The position numbers and the translations under genes were made by a program. A DNA stretch of 64,000 nucleotides from the NCBI GenBank assembly GCA_022425325.1, contig JAKMFW010000093.1:35588-99587 (forward strand), in the 5' to 3' direction. This stretch comes from Acidimicrobiales bacterium (GTDB lineage Bacteria > Actinomycetota > Acidimicrobiia > Acidimicrobiales > Aldehydirespiratoraceae). Each line of letters starts with the position of its first letter. The first letter of the stretch is position 1. This document shows, in pieces, positions 8,082 through 15,996 of this stretch. The notes beneath the pieces are model-generated. The model searched no databases and was not told where the DNA came from. It was given only the letters and a program-made list of their open reading frames with translations.

Positions 8082-9179
8082 ATGGCCCAACCTCACGTTC
8101 CGACGTCGCTCGATCAGATCACCGCCGAGGTGATGACCGATGCGCTCCGGTCGAGCGGATTCGACGAGGTCACGGTGTCCTCGGTATCGGCGGAACGCAT
8201 CGCGATCGGCGAGGGCTTCCTTGGTGAGCTCGCTCGTCTGACGCTCGACTACTCGGCGGGAACCGGGCCGGCGACAGCGATCGCAAAGATCCCGACCACC
8301 GACTCGGGACTCAAACCGATCGGCGACCTGCTCGACGTCTACGGACGTGAGCACCGGGCCTACGCGAATCTCCTCCCGCAGATGAAGGTCCGCACGCCGC
8401 AGGCCTACCTCAATGTGGGCGACGACGAGTCCCTGGCGTACTGCCTCGTTTTGGAAGATGTCGGCGGCTACGCGTCCGGTGATCATCATGCGGGGGCGAC
8501 GCTCGAACAGGCACGTGCTGCTGTGGTCGCGGCCGCCGGGGTGCACGGCCGCTGGTGGAACCAGGTCGACCAGTTCGACTGGGTGCCGCCGATCGACAGC
8601 CCGCTCAACATGGGCTTGCAGGGAATGTTCGAGTCGAGTTGGCCGATGGTGGTCGACCAGCACGGCGAACAACTCGGCGCCGAGGTCATCGCCCGGCTCG
8701 AGTCCTACCTGCCGACGGTTAGCGACATGTTCGCCTCGTTCGGCGCATCGAGCCGGACCCTGACCCACAACGACTTCCGGCTCGACAACATGTTCTTCGA
8801 CGACGACGACCTCGTCCTGATCGACTGGCAACTCCTCGGCCGGGGCGACGGCATGGGTGATGTCGTGCCGTTCTTGACGTGCAACCTCGACCCGGCGCTC
8901 CGGCGGGCGCACGAGTCCGACCTCATCGACCTCTACCGAGACACCCTCGAGACGATGGACGCCGGCTATGTCCATCTCGACGACCTGATGAACGCCTACA
9001 AGCTGACGCTCAACTTCTGGCTGAGTGCGTGGCTTCACAACTCGGTGACGAAGGGGGAGACCACCCAGCGGGGTGAAGAACTCTTCGAGCGCATCATCAC
9101 CCGCACCCTCGACGCCTACGTCGAACATGAGGCGTGGGAGCTCATCGGCGCCCACGACCTCTCCCCGGAGATGCGCTGA
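8082..9179 (+). CDS. Phosphotransferase of the APH / ecdysteroid-kinase-like fold
   Basis: A 365-residue protein-kinase-like phosphotransferase. The catalytic loop LTHNDFRLDNMFF (about residues 226-238) has the H-x-D-x4-N pattern, and LIDWQLLGRGDGMGDV supplies the metal-binding Asp. The N-lobe contains TAIAKIPTTD with the ATP-contacting Lys. These motifs place it with the aminoglycoside phosphotransferase/choline kinase/DUF1679 group. Actinobacterial members are numerous and mostly uncharacterised, so a small-molecule hydroxyl substrate is all that can be inferred. Start ATG 8082 is set by the -10 hexamer six bases upstream. A small membrane-protein gene follows after 4 bp and is probably co-transcribed. 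Confidence 0.8.
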   Translation: MAQPHVPTSLDQITAEVMTDALRSSGFDEVTVSSVSAERIAIGEGFLGELARLTLDYSAGTGPATAIAKIPTTDSGLKPIGDLLDVYGREHRAYANLLPQMKVRTPQAYLNVGDDESLAYCLVLEDVGGYASGDHHAGATLEQARAAVVAAAGVHGRWWNQVDQFDWVPPIDSPLNMGLQGMFESSWPMVVDQHGEQLGAEVIARLESYLPTVSDMFASFGASSRTLTHNDFRLDNMFFDDDDLVLIDWQLLGRGDGMGDVVPFLTCNLDPALRRAHESDLIDLYRDTLETMDAGYVHLDDLMNAYKLTLNFWLSAWLHNSVTKGETTQRGEELFERIITRTLDAYVEHEAWELIGAHDLSPEMR

Positions 9180-9183
9180 GCTC

Positions 9184-9681
9184 GTGACCGAGGTGACGAT
9201 CGAAGACCTCGAGCGCAGCGGTGCGTTTTCCGCCATCGTCGGGCTTCGACGGCCGAACCGAGGTGAGACGGTCGTCTTCGGTGTGGTTGCCGCCCTCTAC
9301 CTCGTGCTCGTCCTCACCGGCGGGTTCGAGCCGACGGTCGCGGTCGTCGTCGCCGTGGTTGCGGTTCCGCTCTTCGTCGTACTCGATGCCCGCAATCTCG
9401 ATCGAAAGCTCGCATCCGTGCCGGAGGCTGCGTACCGCGTGGTCGTTCGTGTGCCGGACGCCGACGGGCGCGCGATGGTGATCGGTGCAGGTCTCACGGA
9501 CGATCGCGTCGCACTCCACGACATCGAGGGCACGCAGGCGTCCTTCCCGCAGTCAGCGCCACCGACGGTGTGGATCGGGCGACAGAGCCATCGGGTTCGA
9601 CAGGTCGAGTTCGAGCCCCACGGATGCTGCCCGGCCTGGTCGGAACCGCTGTCGGGTCACCGGCTGCGCATCGAGCGGTAG
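9184..9681 (+). CDS. Small membrane protein of unknown function
   Basis: Not recognised. The 165-residue product has a short cytoplasmic N-terminus, two adjoining hydrophobic segments (about residues 33-48 and 51-67, joined by GGFEPT) and a soluble C-terminal domain of about 95 residues with beta-strand character ([34 protein letters not shown]). GTG 9184 starts 4 bp after the phosphotransferase stop, suggesting co-transcription. Its last 25 bp overlap the 3' end of pgi on the opposite strand. A protein with a similar plan (two central helices, soluble C-terminal half) is encoded at 59346-59894, but I cannot show they are homologous. Confidence 0.65.
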   Translation: MTEVTIEDLERSGAFSAIVGLRRPNRGETVVFGVVAALYLVLVLTGGFEPTVAVVVAVVAVPLFVVLDARNLDRKLASVPEAAYRVVVRVPDADGRAMVIGAGLTDDRVALHDIEGTQASFPQSAPPTVWIGRQSHRVRQVEFEPHGCCPAWSEPLSGHRLRIER

Positions 9682-11288
9682 CGCTCGATCAGCGCATTCG
9701 TCGACGCGTCGTGGCGGAGGTTGGGCGTGTCGGCGTTCGTCAGTTCGCCGACGATCGCCGAGGCGAGCACTTTGCCGAGTTCCACCCCCCACTGATCGAA
9801 GCTGTTGAGCCCCCACACGACGCCCTGGGTGAACACCTGATGTTCGTAGAGGGCCACGAGCTGTCCGAGCACCGACGGGGTGAGGGCGGGCGCCATGATC
9901 GTGGTCGAGGGCCGGTTGCCCGGGAAGGTCCGGTGCGAGACCAGTAGTGGGTCCGTCTCGGTCTCGGCGACCTCCTCGGCGGTCCTGCCGAACGCGAGGG
10001 CCTGACTCTGGGCGAAGCAATTGGCCACGAGGAGATCGTGATGGGTGTCGGCCCCCTCGAACTCGGGATGGTCGGGCGCACCGAACACGATGAAGTCGGC
10101 GGGGATCACGGTGCTGCCCTGGTGCAGGAGTTGGTGGAACGAGTGCTGCCCGTTGGTGCCGGGTTCACCCCAGATGACCGGTCCGGTCTCGTAGGTCACG
10201 GGCTCGCCGTCGGTGCGGACTCGCTTTCCGTTCGACTCCATGTCGAGCTGCTGGAGGTAGGCGGGGAAGCGATGGAGTGCCCGCGAATAGGGGAGCACGG
10301 CTCGACTCGGCAGATCGCAGAAGGTGCGATACCAGACCTCGATCAGGCCGAGCAGAGCCGGAACGTTCTCGGCGATCGGGGTCGCTGCCATGTGCTCGTC
10401 GACAGCCCGGAATCCGGCGAGCATCTCGCCGAACGCGTCGGGACCGATCGCGATCATGAGGGACAGCCCGATGGCGGAGTCCATCGAGTAGCGCCCGCCG
10501 ACCCAATCCCAGAAACCGAACATGTTGTCGGTGTCGATCCCGAACGCCGCGACCTCGGCGGCGTTGGTCGACACGGCGACGAAGTGTGTCGCCACGGCGT
10601 CGGCGCCGAGCGAGGCGGTGAGCCATGCTCGCGCCGACCGGGCGTTGGTGAGCGTCTCCTGCGTGGTGAACGTCTTCGACGAGATCACGAACAGGGTTGT
10701 GGCCGGGTCGAGGTCGCCGACGGCAGCGATCAGATAGCTGCCGTCGACATTGCTGACGAAGCGGCAGCGAATCCGGTCGTGACGAAAGGCAGCGAGCGCT
10801 TCGTACGCCATGACCGGACCGAGGTCGGAGCCACCGATCCCGATGTTGATGACGGTCTCGATCGGTTCCCCGGTGGCGCCGACCCAGTCGCCGGACCGGA
10901 CTCGATTGGCAAACGCGCCCATTCGGCCGAGTACCTCGTGAACGGCGGGCACGACATTCTCGCCGTCTTCCCGCACCTCGGACCCGACCGGAGCCCGCAG
11001 AGCGGTATGGAGCACGGCGCGATCCTCGGTCGAGTTGATCCGCTCGCCGGCGATCATCGCGGCGAAGCGGTTAGCGAGACCGACCTCGTTTGCGAGGGCG
11101 ATGAGGTCGTCGAGAACCGCAGCCGACACGCGGTGCTTGGACAGATCGACCGTGAGGTCGGCAACCGAGAGCGTCATGCGATCGACTCGACCAGGGTCGT
11201 CGTCGAAGAGTCTGCGGAGGTCGAGATCGTCGAAGGAGGCGGCGTGGCCCTGGAGGGCGCGCCAGGAATCGGTGAGCGAGGGATCCAC
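9657..11288 (-). CDS. pgi: Glucose-6-phosphate isomerase
   Basis: Interconverts glucose-6-phosphate and fructose-6-phosphate in glycolysis/gluconeogenesis. The 543-residue protein carries both classical signatures: the [16 protein letters not shown] region (signature 1) and [18 protein letters not shown] (signature 2) near the C-terminus, plus [11 protein letters not shown] for phosphate binding and the [24 protein letters not shown] loop, here reading [20 protein letters not shown]. It starts at GTG 11288. A strong hairpin (11314-11348) lies just upstream, between it and the cytochrome c gene on the same strand, so it may be insulated from that gene or transcribed by read-through. The gene is convergent with, and overlaps by 25 bp, the small membrane-protein gene. 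Confidence 0.97.
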   Translation of the reverse strand: MDPSLTDSWRALQGHAASFDDLDLRRLFDDDPGRVDRMTLSVADLTVDLSKHRVSAAVLDDLIALANEVGLANRFAAMIAGERINSTEDRAVLHTALRAPVGSEVREDGENVVPAVHEVLGRMGAFANRVRSGDWVGATGEPIETVINIGIGGSDLGPVMAYEALAAFRHDRIRCRFVSNVDGSYLIAAVGDLDPATTLFVISSKTFTTQETLTNARSARAWLTASLGADAVATHFVAVSTNAAEVAAFGIDTDNMFGFWDWVGGRYSMDSAIGLSLMIAIGPDAFGEMLAGFRAVDEHMAATPIAENVPALLGLIEVWYRTFCDLPSRAVLPYSRALHRFPAYLQQLDMESNGKRVRTDGEPVTYETGPVIWGEPGTNGQHSFHQLLHQGSTVIPADFIVFGAPDHPEFEGADTHHDLLVANCFAQSQALAFGRTAEEVAETETDPLLVSHRTFPGNRPSTTIMAPALTPSVLGQLVALYEHQVFTQGVVWGLNSFDQWGVELGKVLASAIVGELTNADTPNLRHDASTNALIERYRSMRSR

Positions 11289-11313
11289 GGTCCCATGTTC
11301 GCCGGTTCGGACG

Positions 11314-11348
11314 CGAAACAGCCGGACCCTGCGGGCCCGGCTGTTTCG
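11314..11348 (-). terminator. Hairpin terminator after the cytochrome c gene
   Basis: Arms CGAAACAGCCGG (11314-11325) and CCGGCTGTTTCG (11337-11348) are perfectly complementary over 12 bp with an 11-nt loop that can pair further inside. It starts 27 bp after the stop of the minus-strand cytochrome c gene. The tail is only GTTTCG rather than a long U tract, so termination efficiency is uncertain. Confidence 0.6.
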
Positions 11349-11374
11349 AGGGTCTGTTCGGGCGGGGGAGTGGG

Positions 11375-12223
11375 TTACTCCGAGGCGAGTTCGCCGTACT
11401 CCTCGTCGACCTTGACGCGGGCGGCGTCAACCCAGCCCTGGATCTCCGGCAGCGTGGCGCCTTCGAAGGTCATGACGCCCTCTTCCTCCATCAGGTGGTA
11501 GAGCTCGTCGAGCACGTGGAGCTCCCGCTCGTCGCCTTCCGGCGTGATCTGATCGGCGCCGAACGCGTGGCGGACGTGGTAGACGACCGCCACCAACTGC
11601 TCGGGCGAGAGGTTGCCGAAGCCGGCCATCTGGCCGTACGAACCGGGTGCATGAGCGCCACCGGGACGATCGGGGTCGCCGTAGACGAGGAGGCCCTCGG
11701 CCTGTGAGCCGGCGGTGCCGTTGGTGACCCAGTGCAGGTGACCGGCCAGGCCGTCGTACGAGGCGCCGGAAGCGAGCGAGGGGAAGGTGAGCAGGACTTC
11801 GCCGCCGTTGAGCTGGCGTCCGGAGCCGCCACCACCACCGCCACCATGGCAGCCGGCGCATTGGCCGCTGTAGATCTCGGCCCCTTCGTAGGCAAGACCT
11901 TCGGGAGCGGCAGGCGGGTTCTCGAGGTAACCCAGATAGAAGATCGCCCAGAAGGGAAGGAAGATCAGGACCGGCATGACCCAGACCGGGACCTTCTTGC
12001 GGGTCTCGGCGGCCTCGACATAGGGGGCGACAGGCTCGGGAGCAGCAGGCTCCTCGGGAACGGCCGGGGCCGGAGCCGCTGTCGTGGCCGGAACCGGAGC
12101 GGCGTCCGCCGCCGGTTCACTGCTCGGCGCAGCGCTCTCGCCGGCGTCGGGTGGGGTCTGCCCACTGAGGCGGGCACGGGCCTCGGCGGCCTTCTTCAGG
12201 AGGTGCTCGGGTACTTCGGTCAC
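11375..12223 (-). CDS. Membrane-anchored monohaem c-type cytochrome
   Basis: 282 residues from GTG 12223. The N-terminus has the [17 protein letters not shown] motif also found at the start of the cytochrome b C-terminal subunit (14248-15039). An Ala/Pro/Glu-rich linker (about 25-72) follows, then one transmembrane helix (about 79-98, [20 protein letters not shown]) and an exported domain with a single haem site C122-A-G-C125-H126 followed by a seven-glycine run. The sixth ligand may be Met in [10 protein letters not shown]. It is likely an electron carrier or subunit working with the bc complex encoded divergently. GGAGA lies about 6-7 nt before the GTG. The upstream TATCCT (12310-12305) is a candidate -10. 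Confidence 0.85.
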   Translation of the reverse strand: MTEVPEHLLKKAAEARARLSGQTPPDAGESAAPSSEPAADAAPVPATTAAPAPAVPEEPAAPEPVAPYVEAAETRKKVPVWVMPVLIFLPFWAIFYLGYLENPPAAPEGLAYEGAEIYSGQCAGCHGGGGGGGSGRQLNGGEVLLTFPSLASGASYDGLAGHLHWVTNGTAGSQAEGLLVYGDPDRPGGAHAPGSYGQMAGFGNLSPEQLVAVVYHVRHAFGADQITPEGDERELHVLDELYHLMEEEGVMTFEGATLPEIQGWVDAARVKVDEEYGELASE

Positions 12224-12304
12224 CGTTGGTCTCCGGCGGATCGATCGGACAGCGGAATGGCGAGTGGTGCGGCGGACGCAGGATTGCGTCAACCACGCTC
12301 AGCG

Positions 12305-12335
12305 AGGATAGGGGCAGTGTCGCACGTCCGAACAA
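12305..12335 (-). promoter_or_regulatory. Candidate promoter of the divergent cytochrome c gene
   Basis: On the minus strand TTGTTC (12335-12330) and TATCCT (12310-12305) are separated by 19 bp. The start would give a leader of roughly 75 nt before GTG 12223. Both the spacing and the -35 are suboptimal. Confidence 0.35.
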
Positions 12336-12468
12336 GCTGAAGCAGAATCCTTCCCCCGAATTTCTGACAATCGCGCGATACCTGATTTTCCCCGGCCCCG
12401 GATGGGGGGAATCGAAAGGCACCGTGATAAACCAGTGGACCAATCCGGGGGGCGCCGCTCTTCCGGTT

Positions 12469-12474
12469 TAGACT
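12469..12474 (+). promoter_or_regulatory. Candidate -10 element of the bc-nuo operon
   Basis: TAGACT lies so that transcription would begin near 12481, immediately before the palindrome at 12483-12503, giving a leader of about 48 nt with a Shine-Dalgarno. No good -35 is visible, which would fit dependence on an activator. Confidence 0.45.
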
Positions 12475-12482
12475 TGTGCATG

Positions 12483-12503
12483 GTTTCACGAAGTTCGTGG
12501 AAC
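12483..12503. promoter_or_regulatory. 21-bp palindrome at the head of the bc-nuo operon
   Basis: Arms GTTTCACGAA and TTCGTGGAAC flank a central G; nine of ten base pairs are complementary and the tenth is T opposite G. It lies between the candidate -10 and the Shine-Dalgarno of the first gene. As DNA it looks like an operator; as RNA it could form an 8-bp stem with an AAGUU loop at the very 5' end of the transcript. It does not match the Rex consensus. Confidence 0.6.
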
Positions 12504-12528
12504 GCGTCCGTTCTCCAGGAGTCGCAGC

Positions 12529-12978
12529 GTGGTCGCTTTCGTGTCGTCGATCATCGTCACCGCCTTGATCGTTGGCGGAATCCTCGCCTACCAGAAGCGC
12601 CGTCCCGCCGATCAGGTCGTGACCTGGGGCGAGGCGATGCTCGGCTCGATGATCGTCTTCTTCTTGATGTTCTGGGTCTACGGCGTCGTGCCGCACCAGT
12701 TCCTGACCTGGGCCGACAACGAGCTCAATTGGCGCTCCGACAAGATCCTCTTCGGCCCGTTCGACTTGCTCAAGTCGCAGCAGGACGGTGGCTGGTCGCC
12801 GATTCGTGTCAACTATGTCGTCTTGCGCGACCTCCTCGCCGTCGGCATCTACGTCGTTGCGCTCGCCGGCAACATCTGGATGTGGGCCGCATGGCAAAAG
12901 CGCGGCGAGAAGCAGAATGCCGAGAAGACCCCCGAACGCTCGACCTTCGGCCGCCCGCTCGTGAAGGAAGGTGCCTAA
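12529..12978 (+). CDS. Small membrane protein, first gene of the cytochrome bc operon
   Basis: 149 residues, not recognised as a named family. Three hydrophobic segments can be seen: about residues 3-21, 37-55 (MLGSMIVFFLMFWVYGVVP) and 101-122 (LLAVGIYVVALAGNIWMWAA). The connecting segment between the second and third is polar and contains GPFDLLKSQQDGGW. No haem or metal motif is visible. GTG 12529 has AGGAG (12517-12521) seven bases upstream. It is the first gene of the block that continues into ferredoxin, cytochrome b and Rieske genes, so an accessory or structural role in the bc complex is the best inference. Confidence 0.75.
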   Translation: MVAFVSSIIVTALIVGGILAYQKRRPADQVVTWGEAMLGSMIVFFLMFWVYGVVPHQFLTWADNELNWRSDKILFGPFDLLKSQQDGGWSPIRVNYVVLRDLLAVGIYVVALAGNIWMWAAWQKRGEKQNAEKTPERSTFGRPLVKEGA

Positions 12979-12982
12979 CTTC

Positions 12983-13399
12983 ATGGCCACCACCGACGCG
13001 AATCCGCCGCTTCCCGAGTTCCGCGACGACTACATCCTCCAGCAGGTCGACGCCGCCTGGCTCACCGCCCAGGTCAAGCCGAAGCAGTTCATCCACATCG
13101 ATCAGTCCGAATGCATCATGTGCGAGGGCTGCGTCGACATCTGCCCGTGGAAGTGCATCCATATGGTGCGTCCCGACGCGATCGACGAAGCGATCGGCAC
13201 GGAGCTCCCCGGCAGCGACCCCAACGACAATGTGATCTTCACCATCGACGACGACGTGTGCACCCGGTGCGCACTCTGCGTCGACCGGTGCCCCACTGGT
13301 GTGATCATCCTCGGCAAGATCGGCGACCCGCCGGCCGACGGTGATGCCCACCAGCGAACGAATACCCACGGTTACGGATACGGCATGCGCCTCGGCTGA
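12983..13399 (+). CDS. 2x[4Fe-4S] ferredoxin-like protein of the bc operon
   Basis: 138 residues from ATG 12983 (GTG 12971 would add four). Two cluster motifs are clear: C44-x2-C47-x2-C50-x3-C54-P and C93-x2-C96-x2-C99-x3-C103-P. The linker between them is unusually long (39 residues from C54 to C93), and a 40-residue N-terminal extension and a Gly/Tyr-rich tail ([11 protein letters not shown]) flank the core. No transmembrane segment is present, so it is a cytoplasmic protein. Its position between two membrane-protein genes of the bc operon suggests it docks at the bc complex and passes electrons to or from the quinone site, but this is inference. GGAAGG (12966-12971) may serve as Shine-Dalgarno. 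Confidence 0.85.
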   Translation: MATTDANPPLPEFRDDYILQQVDAAWLTAQVKPKQFIHIDQSECIMCEGCVDICPWKCIHMVRPDAIDEAIGTELPGSDPNDNVIFTIDDDVCTRCALCVDRCPTGVIILGKIGDPPADGDAHQRTNTHGYGYGMRLG

Positions 13400-13431
13400 C
13401 GCCGGAGTGCCCTGACACGAAACACAGATCT

Positions 13432-14226
13432 ATGGCGAACACTGACGAAGACGTGAAGAAGCCCCTGCCGCAACGACTGCAGGACCAAGCAACCCAGCTC
13501 GTCGACGCGACCCAGTCCTCTCAGGCCTGGAACTCGATCTTCCGACCGGGCTCAATCTTCCGAAAGGGCTACACCGACAGCCCTCGAAACCGGTCCTACG
13601 TGATCATGAACTCGGTGCTGTACCACCTGCACCCGGTGAAGGTGAAGCGTCACGCCGTGAAGGTCAGCTACACGCTGTGCCTCGGCGGCCTGTCCTTCTT
13701 CCTGTTCATCTTGCTTACGGTCACCGGCATCTTCTTGATGTTCTTCTACCGGCCGACCGCTGCAGCCGCCTGGGACGACATCTACACGCTGCAGAACAGC
13801 GTGACCTTCGGCCTGCTCGTCAGGAACATGCACCGATGGGCGGCCCACTTGATGGTGCTCTCGGTGTTCCTTCACATGGCCCGCGTCTTCTACCACGGTG
13901 CGTACAAGCCGCCCCGTGAGTTCAACTGGGTGATCGGCGTCAACCTCTTGCAGTTCACCCTCCTGCTCTCGTTCACCGGCTACCTCCTGCCCTGGGACCA
14001 GCTGGCCCTCTGGGCGGTGACGGTGGGTACCAACATGATGGGGTACACGCCGGTGTTCGGTGAACAAGTCCGCTTCGTGCTGCTCGGCGGCGTGGAGATC
14101 GGCACGGACACGCTGCTCCGATGGTACGTGTTGCACGTCTTGCTCCTGCCGTTCGTGCTCGTCATCTTCATGGCGATCCACTTCTGGCGGGTGCGCAAGG
14201 ACGGCGGCATCTCGGGTCCGCTCTAA
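13432..14226 (+). CDS. qcrB: Cytochrome b6-like N-terminal subunit of quinol:cytochrome c reductase
   Basis: 264 residues with the four-helix cytochrome b core. Helix B has the haem histidines in [18 protein letters not shown], 14 residues apart, and helix D has them in [18 protein letters not shown], 15 apart, the spacing typical of b6-type rather than mitochondrial cytochrome b. The [20 protein letters not shown]o-site segment is present. Cys83 in TLCLGG aligns by eye with the cysteine of b6 and Bacillus QcrB that binds an extra haem (haem ci/cn) covalently. The first 60 residues are a soluble, polar extension. The protein takes quinol, probably menaquinol, and works with the next two gene products. 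Confidence 0.93.
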   Translation: MANTDEDVKKPLPQRLQDQATQLVDATQSSQAWNSIFRPGSIFRKGYTDSPRNRSYVIMNSVLYHLHPVKVKRHAVKVSYTLCLGGLSFFLFILLTVTGIFLMFFYRPTAAAAWDDIYTLQNSVTFGLLVRNMHRWAAHLMVLSVFLHMARVFYHGAYKPPREFNWVIGVNLLQFTLLLSFTGYLLPWDQLALWAVTVGTNMMGYTPVFGEQVRFVLLGGVEIGTDTLLRWYVLHVLLLPFVLVIFMAIHFWRVRKDGGISGPL

Positions 14227-14247
14227 GGCAAGAAGGAGAAGAAGGAC

Positions 14248-15039
14248 ATGACCGAAGTCCCCGAACACCTCCGCAAGCGGGCCGAAGAGGCCCGAGCCAA
14301 GGCCGCTGCGGCCAAGGCTGCCGCCGACGCCCCGGCCGAGGCCCCCGCCGAGGAACTCAGCGCCGAACAGCAAGAGGCTGCGTCGAAGATCCCGTCGCAC
14401 CTGCTCGAGCGCTCCAAGGCCGCCAAGGCCAAGGCCGCCGGCGGTGATGCCGGTGGTGCCGCCACCGGAACTGCCGTCGCCACGGCTCCCACCGCTGCCG
14501 CTCCTGCTGCTGCGTCGGGTGCCCCGGTGCCGACCGGGCCCGGTGGGCACACCCAGCGCCTGCTCACCGTCGTGAAGTCGGGTTCGATCCAGGACGTCAA
14601 GGCCGTCCCGCAGGACAAGGTCCATACCTGGCCTCACCTGCTCGTGGTCGAGTTCGGCGCTGCGCTGTTTGCGCTCGCGTTCACCTTGATTTTCTCGATC
14701 TTCGTGAACGCTCCGCTGCTGGAGCTCGCCAACTTCAACGAGACGCCGAACCCGTCGAAGGCCCCGTGGTACTTCCTCGGCCTGCAGGAACTCCTCACGG
14801 TGTTCCACCCGATGGTCGCCGGCGTGACCATCCCGGGTATCGGCCTGTTCTTCTTGATGTTCATTCCCTACATCGACCGAAACCCGTCGGCGAAGCCCGA
14901 GGATCGCAAGTTCGCGGTTTCGTTGATGACCGTCCACCTGATGTTCTGGGCCGTGCTGACCATGATCGGCTCGTTCTTCCGAGGTCCCGGATTCAACTTC
15001 GTCTTCCCCTGGGAAGCCGGCTTGTTCTTCGAGCTGTAA
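14248..15039 (+). CDS. Cytochrome b C-terminal (subunit IV-like) subunit with long N-terminal extension
   Basis: 263 residues. The C-terminal half (about 125-263) has three hydrophobic helices and matches subunit IV / cytochrome b C-terminal domain: NPSKAPWYFLGLQELL at the Qo site, then GIGLFFLMFIPYIDRNP. The canonical Qo motif PEWY reads A172-P-W-Y here, so the acidic residue is absent. The first 125 residues are a charged Ala/Lys/Glu-rich extension that begins with the TEVPEHLRKRAEEARA motif shared with the cytochrome c at 11375-12223 and contains a second, related copy (IPSHLLERSKAAKAKA, residues 48-63). The gene follows qcrB by 21 bp with an AAGGAG-type ribosome site. Confidence 0.9.
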   Translation: MTEVPEHLRKRAEEARAKAAAAKAAADAPAEAPAEELSAEQQEAASKIPSHLLERSKAAKAKAAGGDAGGAATGTAVATAPTAAAPAAASGAPVPTGPGGHTQRLLTVVKSGSIQDVKAVPQDKVHTWPHLLVVEFGAALFALAFTLIFSIFVNAPLLELANFNETPNPSKAPWYFLGLQELLTVFHPMVAGVTIPGIGLFFLMFIPYIDRNPSAKPEDRKFAVSLMTVHLMFWAVLTMIGSFFRGPGFNFVFPWEAGLFFEL

Positions 15040-15057
15040 GGCAAGGAGGAAACACCA

Positions 15058-15939
15058 ATGCTCATTGCAGCCATCGTCGTCATCGCCCTGTTGGCCGCCG
15101 TCGCCGTGTTCTCCGCGCTCAAGAGTCGCGATGCCGACGGCGCCGTCGGCATCCTCTCGCGAGAGACCAAGTCACGCGACCGTGAATCGGCCGTCCTCGG
15201 CGACGAAGATGCCCTGACGGGCAAGCAGGTTGAGCGGGCCCAGGTCCTCGAGCGCAAGGCCGCCAGCAAGGAACTCGTCCTCGCTGCCGGCCAGAGTGCG
15301 CCGCCGGCTCCCTACGTGCCGCCGGATCCCGAGGTCATCGGCGTCTCGCGCCGTCAGTTCTTCAACCGCACCATCATCCTCATGATGCAGATCGGTCTCG
15401 GCGGCTTCGGCCTCGCGTCGATCGCCTTCCTGTGGCCCCAGCTCGGTGGCGGCTTCGGCTCGGCCATCCGAGTTGGTCTCGTGAGCGACGTGCTCAGCGA
15501 GATCCGGGGCGCCAACGGCTTCCTGTACCGGGCGGAAGGCCGCATGTGGATCACCGAATACCCGAACGGTGCGGTCGAGAAGGCCCGTGCCGCCTACTCG
15601 GCGAACGAACTCAGCGGTATGGAAGCCGGCCTTGCGCTGGGACTCGACGGTGGCGTCATCGCGATCTACCAGAAGTGCCCGCACCTCGGCTGCCGCGTGC
15701 CCGAGTGCGTCACCTCTCAGTGGTTCGAGTGCCCCTGCCACGGTTCGCAGTACAACCGTGTCGGTGAAAAGCGTGGCGGCCCGGCCCCGCGCGGCATGGA
15801 CCGTTTCGCCATGAGCGTCTCGGCCGACGGTGTTCTCACCGTCGACACCGGCACGATCATCCAGGGCCCGCCGATCGGCACGAACACCACCGGGCAGGAG
15901 GCCGAAGGCCCCAACTGCATCGGTCAGTCGTCGCACTAG
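15058..15939 (+). CDS. qcrA: Rieske [2Fe-2S] subunit of the bc complex
   Basis: 293 residues. The cluster ligands are in C207-P-H209-L-G-C212 and C225-P-C227-H228-G-S, with C212/C227 as the expected disulphide. An N-terminal hydrophobic helix (about residues 2-20), a polar linker, then SRRQFFNRT followed by a second hydrophobic stretch (about 100-128) suggest a twin-arginine-type signal and two membrane passes; actinobacterial Rieske proteins often have extra helices. The Rieske domain would lie outside the membrane and carry electrons from quinol to cytochrome c. ATG 15058 has AAGGAGG (15043-15049) eight bases upstream. Confidence 0.95.
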   Translation: MLIAAIVVIALLAAVAVFSALKSRDADGAVGILSRETKSRDRESAVLGDEDALTGKQVERAQVLERKAASKELVLAAGQSAPPAPYVPPDPEVIGVSRRQFFNRTIILMMQIGLGGFGLASIAFLWPQLGGGFGSAIRVGLVSDVLSEIRGANGFLYRAEGRMWITEYPNGAVEKARAAYSANELSGMEAGLALGLDGGVIAIYQKCPHLGCRVPECVTSQWFECPCHGSQYNRVGEKRGGPAPRGMDRFAMSVSADGVLTVDTGTIIQGPPIGTNTTGQEAEGPNCIGQSSH

Positions 15940-15996
15940 GCCCGGTAGCCTCCGTCCGTTCCCATCCCAGAGAGTTCTCGACCACCCGACACTCGC

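Larger units (their letters stand above)
12224..12528. other. 305-bp divergent control region between cytochrome c and the bc-nuo operon
   Basis: No gene is seen here. It holds a minus-strand promoter candidate (12305-12335), a plus-strand -10 candidate (12469-12474), a strong palindrome (12483-12503), and an imperfect inverted repeat GATTTTCCCC (12384-12393) / GGGGGGAATC (12404-12413, 8 of 10 pairs). The region is visibly less GC-rich than the genes around it. It is the largest gap in the window, consistent with regulation of the main respiratory operon. Confidence 0.6.

Noticed and set aside
12384..12413. Inverted repeat GATTTTCCCC / GGGGGGAATC in the divergent control region
   Set aside because: Only 8 of 10 pairs and made largely of C/G runs; kept as a note in the intergenic entry, not as an operator.
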